In this document: piece after piece, positions 10,701 to 24,300 of the stretch
How the letters are laid out: the number at the start of each line of letters is the position of its first letter
How positions within the stretch are numbered: position 1 is the first letter of the stretch
Source: Anthopleura xanthogrammica
Lineage: Eukaryota; Cnidaria; Anthozoa; Actiniaria; Actiniidae
NCBI GenBank assembly: GCA_964019055.1
Contig: OZ025211.1
Coordinates: forward strand, 9,306,400 to 9,370,399
Length of the DNA: 64,000 nt
Reading direction: 5' to 3'
Made by a program: the position numbers and the translations under genes
Notes under the pieces: generated by a model
Told to the model about the DNA's origin: nothing
Database searches by the model: none
The model's input: the letters and a program-made list of their open reading frames with translations, nothing else

Positions 10701-13700
10701 GGGATAGAGAATTAAATTAGTAACATGAATTGTTTTCAAACAGGAGATCTATTTAAACCGCGGCAATTCCAGTCTGTCCTTACACTACCGCAGCATAAAG
10801 GGCTCATCATTTACTTTTGAAGTTTCTGCAAAAGATGCTCATGGGAACTGGACAATAATATCAACAGCAAACGAAAACGACAATGGAAAACTCCACAGTC
10901 CTTCAACGACAATCCATGGCAATGCTTTGAAGATAGTGCTTAGAAGCAAACAAGGAACCAGCAAGGTCGATTTTGTCATCATTAACGAGAAAGGTAACGG
11001 TTGGAGTTTTCGTGGAAAATCTGAATGCTCAAATTTGGCGGCGCCAAATTTGCGACGTCATTTACCATCAATATCTTTAAGAGCTAAGAAAAGGTTTTGA
11101 AGAACGCGTACCCTTTTTGCGTTGTGATTGAATGCATCATTATTATTATTATTGAAAGTCAGTCTTTTTTTATCATTTGACTTGTTTTGTTTATGCCTGT
11201 TTTTTTGGACTTTTACTATTAATTGCAGCTACAAGTTCTGTGTTGCTGTCAAACTGTACGTTTCTTTATAATGCCAAGCGTGGAGTAAACATAAAGAATT
11301 TTGCAGGATATCTTCAAATGAGCAATAGTAAAATAAACCAAAACAGCCTTGACGGTGTCTACATCGATGGATTGGTCGGAAAACTGGAACTAAGTGATCT
11401 TGATGTTATGTATAATAGTCAACATGGTCTGGTACTGGAAAAGATCTCCGGGACAATCGTTTTGGAGAGCTTTAACATAAATCACAATATGCAGGGTGGA
11501 GTTAAAGCTTACCAAGGAACAGGCGTCCTGAAGATGAATAAAGGAGTGGTTAAAGGGAATTCAGGTCGTGGAATTTATTTCGGATCTCTAAGAGACGTTC
11601 GGTTGAATTTGACTCATTTGGTCATTTCTTTAAACAAGGAAACAGGCCTATTTTTCGAGAAGACGACAAGTGGTTCGGTAAAACTTACAGACGCCACAAC
11701 AACTTTAAATTCCAAGTATGGTGTGTATTTTACACAGTGCTCAACTCCAGTTGTTATTGAAAGAAGCTTCGCAGACGAGAACGGAGGGCATGGATTCTAT
11801 CTTCAGACGCAAACTGGCTCTGTTACGTTTAGGGAGTTTGCTGCATCTCGAAACCAGGAAAGCGGGCTTCGTGTTGATGATGGCATATCTCGCTTGTTTC
11901 TGGAACATGGCATTCTAAAAGGGAATAATAAGCATGGATTTTACTTGAACAATCATGGCAAAGAAATTTTGATGCTCAATGTAAGCATCATTGACAACAA
12001 AGAAAGAGGAATAAGTGTTTATGAGAATTCACAAGGAAACCGCATAACATTGTTTTCAGTGTCTAAATGTTATATCTCTGGAAACAAAGTTGGGTTGAAT
12101 TTACTGCTTTCTTGCGCATATAAGTTAAATAGCGTAAGAAACGTCAGCATCCAGCTACGAAATGATACTTTCTCCAACAACACACTAGAAGCATTTGGTT
12201 TCTATAAAGAACATACTTGCGTTCACTCAACAATACCAAGGCAAGTTTTCCTCAATGCAGTAAACAACACTTTCACACATAACAAGAAGAGTGTCATCCA
12301 TATTGACTGTCCTGGTATGTTTGCTCTTCAAGGAACATTGGCCTCAAACGTATTTCTTGACAATTTGGGTAAAGTTATGACTGTAAGAGAAGGAACCAAC
12401 TGTGGCGATAAACATAAATATCCAATAAAAGTACAAATTACCTCGAACAGATTTGAAAATAACACGGGTCAGTACATGGTCCACATTGATTTGCAACCTT
12501 GGTACACAATTCGCTCCGCTGTCTTGCAACACAACTCCTTTGCGATGAACAAACAGACCAAACTGCTCTCAAGATTTTATAACAGAATGACTGAAGACGC
12601 AGTAATTGTGATGAAAGACGGGACATTTCAGATAGTGCAAAATTCCTTTGAAAATCCCCACTTTACTTATCAAGTCGCAGCCGCTCTTGTTGCCCATGGA
12701 AGAGTCATAAATGCAAGCCACAATTGGTGGGGGACAAAAGAGGAATGTAAGATTAAGGACCTGATATTTGATAAGGAAGATAGACTTGAACTCGTCAAAG
12801 CTGAGTATTTTCCCTTTTTGCTGAGCAACCTTAACTCAGATGTTATTTCATTGAATACCACCAGGCCTCTCTGCTTTCTCAAAGACTCGTATTTGGGCGG
12901 TACACTAAACAGGCACTTGGTATTGTCCAACAAATCAGTTCCATATAAGGTGGTGAATGATTTGGTAATTCTCCCTAAGGGATCTCTCGTCATAGAATCT
13001 AATGTAACTCTGATATTTCCTCCGAGATCTGCCTTTGTTGTTCAAGGAAGCTTGAACGTTTATGGTGAAGAAGGCGCAACTGTTAAGTTCTCTCTAGACA
13101 AGACTGTAGATTCAAGAATACGACTGCAGAACGGTTGGTACGGCAATGTGGAGGTTAAATTCAACAACACATGGATGACTCTATGTGTCCAGAGGTACTT
13201 CAGTTTGCAACCGAAAATGATATGTAATCACTTCAACATGGAGTATGAAAGTTATATCCGATCACATCATCGGAGTGGAAAAGAACATGGTTTCATAGAC
13301 AACTTAAAGTGTGATCACAACTTAGCCCCGGATATGAGCCCGTGCAACTATAAAAACCTAAGCTATACTCCACAATGTAATGATTATGTCTTACAGGTGA
13401 AATGTAAGAGACCCTACTGGTCAGGTATTCACCTTGCCATGTCTAAATCCAAAAGTAGTGTGATGTATCTCGAGATCCACGAGGGGGGTCATAATTACAG
13501 ATCGACAGATCTTACCATAACATCGGCTGCCTTAAGAGTGGATTTTCATAACCATGTCATTAGAAATATATTGGTGAAGAATTCAGCATCTGTTGGTGTA
13601 CATGTTGTGTACTCAAACCCCTTCAAAAACGTTCCAACTTTATCAAGTTCCTTGGTAGAGGGTACTGAGTCCCACGGTTTGCAGATCAGTTTTTCCTACA

Positions 13701-15295
13701 CAGCTCTGGATCGTGTTAACATTATAGGTACTAAAGGAAACGGTATTTATTCAAAAAGCCTGTGGAACGATCTTGACTCAGACGCTCAAAGAATGTCCGA
13801 CCCTGCATTTGTTCACCACGTCTCTAATTGCAAGGAAAAGTCGATATTCATCGAAGAGGGTCACCCAAGGTATTTCATCCTTTCACCATTGAAAGATGCT
13901 GTAAGTTCGACCTGCGATCAAGAGATATATACGACGAACAGCTCCACTATTGCTGTGCAAATGGTCTACAGAAATATGTTAAATTCTTGGACTAAAGTAG
14001 AAGTATATAGTGGTAAAAAACAATGGAAGCTTAGAGATTTGTATTGGGATGACAGACCTGTTCTATATGCAAACAAGTCAAGCATCCTACTTCGTTTTAT
14101 ACAGTCCTATGGTCACCGTTTCAGGCTTGTACACCTATTGGTTTTTACTGTAAATGGTGAGTAATAATTGAATTAACATTCAAAATGGTGGAATGCAGAA
14201 AATGTACGGGAGAAAACTAATAAAGTCTCTCTTTACCATCTTCTTTAAAGTTTTGAACTTGTTCTACCTCTAAAAGTTTGACAAAGTTGACTTCTTATAC
14301 ACACACAAAATTTCACTGAAGTCAGTTGACGATAAATCGGTTCCATTGAAGGATATGATACGCACAAATATCCCTACATCCTTCACTGTATCTTGGTCGA
14401 TTATAGCCAAAATGTGTCACTTTAAAAATCCATATCTCTTGCACGACCTTGTCTTTTGTGGGAGTTCTACGTCTTAAACTAAAGTTCGAAAGCCATACTA
14501 CGAGCCCTGTAAAAATGGATACCACAGCAGAACATTAAATCGGTTCCAAAAACGATTGAAGTTGGGCTATATTTATGATAATATTCTCCATGTTATCTTG
14601 AGAAAAAAAGCGATTTCACGGCCAAAGATAGTACACACTATATAGATCTTCTTGAGAATGAAATACCTTGCTCTGTATTTGCTTTTACAAAGCAACAGGA
14701 TATCAGAAAGGAAATTGATAAGTCTTTGGCAAGTCGTGCAGCTGAAGTAGAGCACATTTATAAAAATACTAAAGGCAGAAAAAGAAAATTACTTGATAAT
14801 AAATTTAAAATATTTCAAGTGTTTGAAGGTCAGACTGCATCTTTTAGTGAAATGGAAGATTTACTAAGAATTGCAAATGAACAAAAAGATCATGATGAAC
14901 TGAAAGAATGGAGAGAAAAGTATCAAGATCTTGAGAAGGAGAAAGAATATCTGGTCAATGAAATGTTGGCAGCAAAAAAAGTCTGTAGAAGACTATGAAG
15001 TTACAATCCAGCAGCTTCACAAACAGAACAAAGAACTTTATGATTATATATATAGATTATAGATTGTAGATAGATCAAAGACAAGACATCACTTTTGCTG
15101 TTACTCGGAGTTTCACGCTTACGCGATCTTCAGACAGTCTTTAATAAAGAATAATCCATACTGTAATCTATATATACCTGAGGCGCTATAATTGTAATAT
15201 AATCTATTGTTGTGGCCTATAATTGGAGTATTGTTATGTATTTACAATAGTGCTATTGTTCTATCAAGGTGCGATAATTGTTCTATCAAGGTGTG

Positions 15296-15352
<57 letters not shown>

Positions 15353-18300
15353 CTCAAACTCATTAATAATTCATGATGTCAGGGACCAATTAGAACTTTG
15401 TATTTCAGTCACGTGCATAGGTCTTGATACACCGATCAAACACTGATCAAGACACTGATCAAGACACTGATCAAGACACTGATCAAGACACTGATCAAGA
15501 CACTGTATAAATTAGCATAAAAGCAATTCTCATTGATTTAACTCTCTCTTTTTTTTCCTTACACTCTCTTTTTTTTTTCTTTATTCTCCACCGTTTTCTC
15601 CTTTTTCACCTGTCTTACCTTTTTATCTAACATTTTATTTTTATGTTATATTTTATCTTGGACGTCCTGGGACTCGAACCGGGAACCTCTGCCTTGATAT
15701 TCTAGTGTATTACCAACTAAACTAACAATGAATTCGTTGACAATTTTGGGTTGATGTTATATATTATAGAATAGATTAAGACCTATGCACGTGACTGAAA
15801 TACAAAGTTCTAATTGGTCCCTGAGATAATGAATTATTAATGAGCTTGAGAAGTTTTCCTCCAGAGATTCAAAAACAAATGAATTATAATGAGACCTTCG
15901 GCCTTCGGCCTCGTGCTTTCATCTGCTTCTCGGTGTTTGGATTCCCTGATCAAACACTCGCACTCGTTTTTGATCTATTACATATAATATATGTGCGCCT
16001 GCGGTGTCAACTGCTGACAGTCTCCCATTTCTGGCCATGAGCCCTCAATACAATAACAATATCAAAGAATGGAAAAATAAAGAAAAGCAATTATATATAT
16101 ATACATGAATCGAATCGTCATCGATCCTAGTAAGTTGTGCTGAGTATCAAAAGTTAAACTTTTTCTCATATATATTTACGTAAGATTTGTAGACTAAGTA
16201 TACCGTGGGAAATTTCTATACGAGTGTAGAGTATTGCTGGGTTTCAATCAGTTGATAGAAATATTATTTGAATCCTTTAACTTTAATTATTTGCACCAGA
16301 TGGTTGTACAACACTGGTTGTGCAACACTGACCACCATATGGTGTTAGCCAGAAAAAATTCTATTGAACGTGAAATTCAGCTAATGAACATTCCACACGA
16401 GACAGGAATGATGTTTTAAAAGCAATTTATAGAGCTTCGGAGAAAGAAAAAAAAACGACTTCGGTAAAAAAAACTCATGAAAATGGTCAACTGGTGCCTA
16501 TCGAAGAGCTGGTCACCGTCCTGAATTGTAATGGTCCCGATTTGCAAAAGCATATAATTTTTTAAGCGTATGCATTTTTTATTCTTAAATCCCAAGTAAG
16601 AAAAATGAGCTTTTTTGTTTGCGTTAAGAAAGAAATGCTCATAGACATATCTACATTTTATCTACATTTTCAACCTTTTACGCCATGCTTTTCTTCTTCT
16701 TTCTTTCTTTCTTTCCATAGGCACGAATACAAAAGTGTCACAAAATGGCAAGTTTTCAATGACAAATTCTACCATTAAGAAAACTTCAGAAAGTGCAGTT
16801 TATATCAATGGTAAGCAGCTGGAATCAATCAACCTACAAAACTCAACGATTCAAGACAGTGTCAAGAAAGGGCTTGATTTGACCTTATTCAGAACGAGTC
16901 TTTTGATTCAATCTTCTGTTATTGAACGTCACTTTCAGTGTGTCTTCTTGGGTTATCAAGACTACTACTATGGTGTCCGTGGCAACGTTTTTATCTCGAA
17001 CAGCGCTATTTCTGGATGTAGCAAAAACGGAATTTACATTTCGTCTCCTGGAAGGAAAAATATAACTATTCACGACTCTTCGTTGTCAAATAACCCGGGA
17101 ATCGCGGTTGACGTAGATGGATCAAGATCTGAAACTTCTCTTTACATAAAGGGATGTAGATTTTACTGGAATCAACTCAATTGTATCAATGCGGATAGTA
17201 GAAACGACGGGGGTTCTTCGACAGAATTTCACGTGATGAATAATTTCTTTGCCAACAATGGCGGGCGTGTTGTCAACATCGAACATGCTACATCATCAAC
17301 AAAATGGCTCATTGAGAAAAATGTTTTCTTTAACAACTCTGAACCATCTGTATTTTCAATTGGAGTAGAATTCTCATATGTGCTATATATCGTTAAGAAT
17401 AACAGCTTTATTGCCAATCGATGTACTAAAGACGCTGTCATAGACTTATGCTATGACGCTCGATTTGTGAATATTTATCAGAACACATTTGTGAGAAATT
17501 TTGGGCCCGCGGTAATTGTAAAAACAGCAGCAAAATCACTACCATTAGCGATCGTGGGTAATACGTTTAAGCACAATGTTTGTCCTGGTTGCCCGATTTT
17601 AAAGTTCCTCCGAACAGAAAAGGGGACTATTAGAATGGAGAACAACACTATGATCAATAATACCGGTCATACAATGATATTAATCCAAGCTGTTCATGAA
17701 ATTAACTCCAAAACAACCAATCAAACACTGGCTTTGGTGAACAACACGATCACACATAACCATCCAAGTAGTTTAGCATCTTCTGGAGTCAAGACATGTA
17801 TTATTGAGGTGAATGGAATCTTAATTTTCAAAGATGTTCAATGGCGACAGAACAAAATTAGTAACTCACGATATGACTACGAATTGTGTCTCCATGTATT
17901 TGCATTGTCTCAGCTGCCTTTGTTAAACGCCAATGAATCATGGTGGGGCACAAACACTGAAAACGACATCACGAGAAGGGTTCTCAATTTTGATATCAAC
18001 TATGAATATGGCATCGTACAATATGGAAACTTTCTTGCCTTAGAAAATGAGGTATTGAAAACAAAAGTATATGACGCTGATTCAGCCTTCGATGAGTTAT
18101 TCGAAAAGTCAATACTCAGGGGAAGGATATGTAAATCTATAACCCTCCAACGCCACAAAAGTCCTTTCAAGGTTCTTGGAGATGTTACAGTGCTGCCCAA
18201 CATCGTGCTTACAATAGAACCTGGAGTAACTGTTCAGGTCGCACCATACACGAGTATATTAGTGCTTGGAACACTCATTGCAAGAGGCGACGAAGAACAC

Positions 18301-21300
18301 CACATAACCTTCAAGCACATTGAAAATTCCAAGAAAACTGAAGTACTTCCATCTGACATTCGGTTAATGGATGGGGATTTTCCTTGGCGCGGACGATTGG
18401 AAGTTTATCACAATTCAAGTTGGAAACCGATATGTACAGATACGTGGATAAGACAAAATGCCTTTGTTGCTTGTCGTCAGCTTGGTTATGATGGTCCAAG
18501 CGATTTGGTCATGAGACCAATAAGGTTTGATAATACAGAAAACAATCTTACCGCGTATCCTTATGAGCTACGGTGTTCTGGATATGAAGCATCTGTTGCA
18601 ACATGCTCGAAGAATTCAACAGGCCCAAACATTCATCGCTGTCAAAATGTTGTTGGATTAAGATGCCGTGGTAAAGAATGGGGATCTATTCGTTTTTCAC
18701 GCCCTGCAATTGAGAAAAGCAATGGCACGAACAGCTCGTCTTTTCTTGAATACGTTGACATTATGTACGCTGGGAAGAGGAAAAGCTCAAATACGTCGGC
18801 CATTGAAATGATTAGAAGAATCCCAATAATACGACATCTTAGAGTGTTGAACTGTTCTTCTGGGGGCATCACTATCGTGTTACCAGACAAAAACCACAAA
18901 ATTGAGAAGAGTCAATTCATAAAAACTGGAGGAACAGGAATAACAATCGTGAGAAATTTGAAATCTATAAACATTGAAGATTCTAATATATCTGAAAATG
19001 ACAATGGTCTTCTTTTTACTGGTTGGGATGATAGATTAATCAGCTCTTTTCTCGGACAAGATGGCTTTTTCTTGTGCGATAATTCTGTCAAAACTGTATT
19101 TTTAACAGAAAATGAATTCCTGTATTTTGAAACAAGACATGTTAAAGATTACGATCCTTCGGTTTCGTGTCAGAAGAGGCTTCGAGCACGCAAAGGCATG
19201 GGAATAGTACTAAGGATTCTAAGTGTGAAAGGATCACAAACCCTTCGCGTTGACGCTGGTCAAACTGAAATGATAAATACTGAAACTTATCGCTGGAAGA
19301 ACATCAACTTGTATATCGATTTTGACGAAGTACATGTATACTGGAAAGGACAGTTTTCGTCTCAAGTGACAATTCTTGCCCAAACTATGAAACTGGACGG
19401 TATGTATATGAATCCCACTTTCGTTTGTTTTGTTTTGTTTGTTTGGTTGGTCCATCTGTCTTTTTGTTCATTCGTTTTTCTCTTTGTCTGTATTTTTTTT
19501 TTGTCTCTTGTTCCAGGAGAAAAATCAAAGAAAGATTGGGGTGTGTGGAGGGGGGGGGGGGGGGGGGGGGGGCAAAAACAATCATCAATCGCATGAAAAT
19601 AAGAAGCCGGGTGGGAGGGGTGACAATATGATATATCGAGATTGCGACTAGCCGCGTTGAATATATTTTTATTTTCATCATTTTGTTTTAGATATTCCCT
19701 GTTCTCCTATTGGTCGGTACATTAGTGGTTGCAAAAAATGTTCCATCGAAAACCGCGTTTAATATATAAACTTTCATTTTCTTTATTTTGTTTTAGATAT
19801 GCCCTGTTCTTCTATTCGTCGATACATTTGTGGTTGGCAAAATGTTCCATCGAAAACAGTTCATGGGATGACAACCAATGATGTTTTTTCTCATATGTAT
19901 CATTCTGTCTACGGTCTGTATGATATGACTCGTTTGTTTTTCTCGGGTTTTTTTTCCTTACTTTTTTCAACAAGTGTTTTATTCTGTTTTATGCAACAGG
20001 TCATCGATATGTTATACATTGGTCAAGATGGTATGACCAATACGCCAATCTAGTGAGCCCTCAGATTCCCTCAAATACTACCATATGTCGACTTTATTTT
20101 CAGTACGGTTTTGTTAATCCCCGTTATTTATGGCTGGCAGTATACTTAGAGGAAACTGTAAATGGAATACAAAATCATATCAAATTATGGTCATCAGAGA
20201 AAGAAGAAATTCCTGATAACGTATGGATGCCGACTTCGGTTAAAATTCCTTCAAGAAACAAACCTTTCAAACTTGTGATATTCGGAAAAGAAATTTCAAC
20301 GTATAAAAATCGTTGGATATATCTCAGATATATAAAGTTTGAAAACTGCAATATTGGTAAGTAGATTAATTAGCTAAAACCATACCGCTTCTTCGTATGC
20401 TCCTCAAGTTCTGAATTCCATATTTAGAATTTTCAAATTCCCCATTCTGCGCGACATAATGATTTTTCAATTTCGGTGTGTAACCGGTCAAAAAAATATC
20501 AGAGGATTTTAAACGCTTAAAAACGTTGTTGTCCTATACGTACCTGACTTTACTAAGTATTTTCAAAGTTATAAATTTCTACGACCACAATTAATGAATT
20601 AAAGGGGACTAGTGCTACCGAAAATGATTGTGTTGATGAAGAATGGATGGATGGAAAAATGACAAAATGGCCGCCGCAATACCAGTACTAGAAAGAGCAC
20701 CTTTACTTTAGTAACCCTACGGAGATTTATTATTCCAGGCTACTGAATACTGTTACGGTCATCTTCTGATTTTGTCTTTTACTTATTAATACATGCGACT
20801 TTTCCCTTATTCCTCTCCCCCCAATTGTATCATAGGAATGTAAAAATACCAAATACGAGCAATATGTAACAATTTATTTCACTAATATCATCACCACTTT
20901 TAATTCAACTTTGAAAAATTTTAATAATTTTCAGAAACTATTGATGTTCAAGGAAATTTCTTCACAAAAAATAGGAAGAATGGCATTATTTTTCATCAAG
21001 GCGACACAATTCAGCAGTTCAACATTAAAATTCACCGAAACAAGTTTGAAGAAAACGGAGATGACGCCAGCACTGGTGCCATGCGAATCAACACTTACAG
21101 CAATCCCTTTTATGTATTAAACAACTACATTTCTGGCAACAACGGCGGCGTATATGCTACAGTAAGCAACAGCCATGGTAACCTTGTCATAAGAGGGGTG
21201 ATACAAAGGAATTATTTTCAGGAAAACAAAGAAGAAACGATTTCCGTCGATACAGGAACGAATGGAAAGGCAATCGACATCCATATTTTTGGTAACACTC

Positions 21301-24300
21301 TTATCAATAACAAAGGTGGTAAAACAGGAAGAAATGTACACAGTAATATAAGATTATCTCAAGTCATGTGTACTCTTGAAGAAAACTTTGTGTTCAATAA
21401 CTCTGGAAAATATAACTTAGAGATCATGCTGAACAAGATAACCACAGTTAATCGAGTGATAAAAGTTCGAAACAACACCTTTTACCACAATCATGGACTT
21501 ATAAAAGACTATGGGTCTACAATGTCCTGTAATGGTCCTGTGGAGATATACAAGAATGTCATCAAGAATCCGTCCAATCTTTACGAACTTGTTACAGATC
21601 GAGCAAGTTCATTTCGATCGATAAATGCAACTGACAATTGGTGGGGATTTGGATCACCAAAGATCGTAGGGATGCGCATTCGTGATGTGGTAGATGATTA
21701 CAATCTTCCAAAAGTAAACTACGATCCCTATATTCGACTCAGGCCCCAAACTGCCGTACCATGTAAGTAATATCACTTAATTTATGTTTTTTTCCTCTGG
21801 GGAATGAAATGCTATTTTAAATGACTGAGTAATACTGAAGGAGAAAGAGTAAGTCAGGCTAAGGTCAAACGTTAAACTTCACATGAGCCATACGCATTGA
21901 AAACAATGTATACCGAATAGGGCGATTTTCTTTCATGTCATCATGAGGTTCGACTTTTGACCTTAGTCTTAGTAACCTAAATAAGTTAGTTATTAATGAG
22001 AAGTAAATGAGTTCGAAATTTTTGGTGTTTATTTTCTTATAGTATCATGCCCTGCAGCAGGATGGATTTTATTTGAAGAATCTTGTTTCTTATATCATGG
22101 AGGTCCCTTGTCTTTCTACGAAGCTGAGAATTATTGTCTGGTACGTTCCATCCATCTACCCATCTACCCATCTACCCATCTACCCATCTACCCATCTACT
22201 CATCTACCCATCTACCCATCTACCCATCTACCCATCTACCCATCTACCCATCTACCCATCTACCCATCCATCCATCAATCCATCCATCCATCTATCCATT
22301 CAATTATTCAATTATTCATCCATTCATATATTCCTATGACACTGCAAGTCAATTCTCGGATTCACAACTTTAAATATAATTAAGTGTGAATATTAAAACA
22401 ATTTAGCTTCTGATAATATTGCATATTTTTTTTAGGAATATGGAAGCCATTTGCTTGGTTCTAGCAATGAACTTGATATGAGTTTCATCAAGAGTATTTT
22501 CAGCAGACATGAGAAACAAAGCTTTGAAATAGCATGGAGAGTATGGATAACTGGTTCAACGGAGGTAATTACAGTACATAATGATATACCTTCCTTATAA
22601 TCCTTATAATACAATTACTTCTATGATAATTAAGCTCGGGAAACTATAGATTAAATGAAATAAAGCCAAGTGAATTCTCAAGTTGATTTTGAGGGTGAAA
22701 CATATCTTAACCTAATGCTCTCCCAACTAGTAGGCGCAAAAGTTAAGTTTGAGGATCAGCAACCCCAGGGTTTTTTGGTTTCCTGTAACCAGCTGATTTG
22801 ACCTTCACAGCAGAGGCAAAGCCAGCCAATCATTTTCAAGAATTTCGACAGGGGGAAGGGGGATTCAAAATTGAGTGAGTAAAACCCCATTTCAAGAAAG
22901 CGAAAGACATACATGCGTCTGCCTCATTCATATGGCTAATTCTCTTCAATTTGTACAGATTTCTGGATGTTCCGTTTACGGTCAAGATGGAAACTTTAGT
23001 ATCACACCATGTGGAAGTCTACAGCCTTTTGTGTGCTCCAAAACGCCACGTAATTATTTTTAACACCTTGTAGGAAATTAAGTCTCTTTTCTTCCTTCCT
23101 TGCTTTTTTGCTTCTTTCCTTCTTTTCCTCTTTCCTTTCTTCCTTTCTTCCTTTCTTCCTTTCTTCCTTTCTTCCTTCCTTTCATGCTTGCTTGTTTCTT
23201 TGCTTCTTTCCTTTTTTGCCTCTTTCCTTTCTTCCTTTCTTCCTTTCATGCTTGCTTGCGTCCTTGCTTATTTCCTTCCTTCCTTTCTTGTTTGCTTGCT
23301 TCCTTCCTTGGTTGCTTGCTTCCTTCCTTGGTTGCTTGCTTCCTTCCTTGTTTGCTTGCTTGCTTCCTTGTTTGCTTCCTTCCTAGTTTGCTTCCTTCTT
23401 TGCTTCTTTCCCTAATTCCTTCCTTCCTTCCTTCCTTTTTTTCTTTTTTTTTTTCTTCCTTTCTTTCTTTCTTTGCTTTCTCTTTTTTTCTCCTTTTCTC
23501 TTCCTAAGACAATTAAAAAAATTCTGAATTGTTCTATGCACCTTTTTAGTGATTCGTTGTCCGAACAACTGCTTCCATAATGGCAAATGTGTTGGAACGA
23601 CATGCTTCTGTTATAAGGGATGGACTGGTTCTGACTGCTCAAAATTCCACTGTAACAATCTGCGTAACTGTTCTGGACATGGTACTTGCGTTGGACCAAA
23701 CGTCTGTCGCTGTCTTCCAGGAATATCCGTAAGTTTATAGACCAGGGTGACACCTCCTTGTGTATAGGCATAAAGTTTGAGGTAGTACAATAATTTATAT
23801 GGGGTACTGAGTTTTGTAGGTGACGTCCCGTTATCTCCAGCCGCCTTACTTGGGGAACAGGGAAAAAGTTCGAGATATCCAGGGTAAAATTGTAGTAATG
23901 CAATTTCAAAGGAGATAATAAGACTCCGAAGAAGTTTCCATAGAGAACCCTTCTGATTTTCTAGATCTTTCTGATCTTTTTGTATTTTATCTTTTTAGGG
24001 CAGGGCTTGTACGTATTCGTACTGCACCCAGTTTGAAAACTGCAGATCTTGTATTTCCAGTAAGAACTGTGGCTGGTGTGACAACTTTGGTCAGTGTTTG
24101 CCAGGACATGGTGGAGGATCCTACTTTGGAACTTGTCAAGATTGGTTCTTTTATAATTGCTATACGATGGGAAGAACCAGCTTTTGTTCGCGCCGACAAA
24201 TAAGGGTAAATTGAAGTATTGCAGGGAGACAAGTAAAGCTGAACCTCCTTTAAGAGTTTAATCTGCTTGCTTAGGTTTTGGGATTATTTGGATTACTGAT

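Larger units (their letters stand above)
15351..15852. mobile_element. Foldback element with 75-bp arms
   Basis: Arms 15351-15425 and 15778-15852 are inverted copies (agggaccaattagaactttg; tatttcagtcacgtgcatag). The interior holds a 12-bp tandem repeat and a tRNA-derived SINE head in reverse orientation. Confidence 0.78.

Noticed and set aside
15437..15506. 12-bp repeats as a CRISPR-like array
   Set aside because: No spacers: units are directly adjacent, and the DNA is eukaryotic.
15664..15735. A true tRNA gene
   Set aside because: A and B boxes fit, but a paired acceptor stem and an intact anticodon stem could not be formed; SINE head is the better reading.
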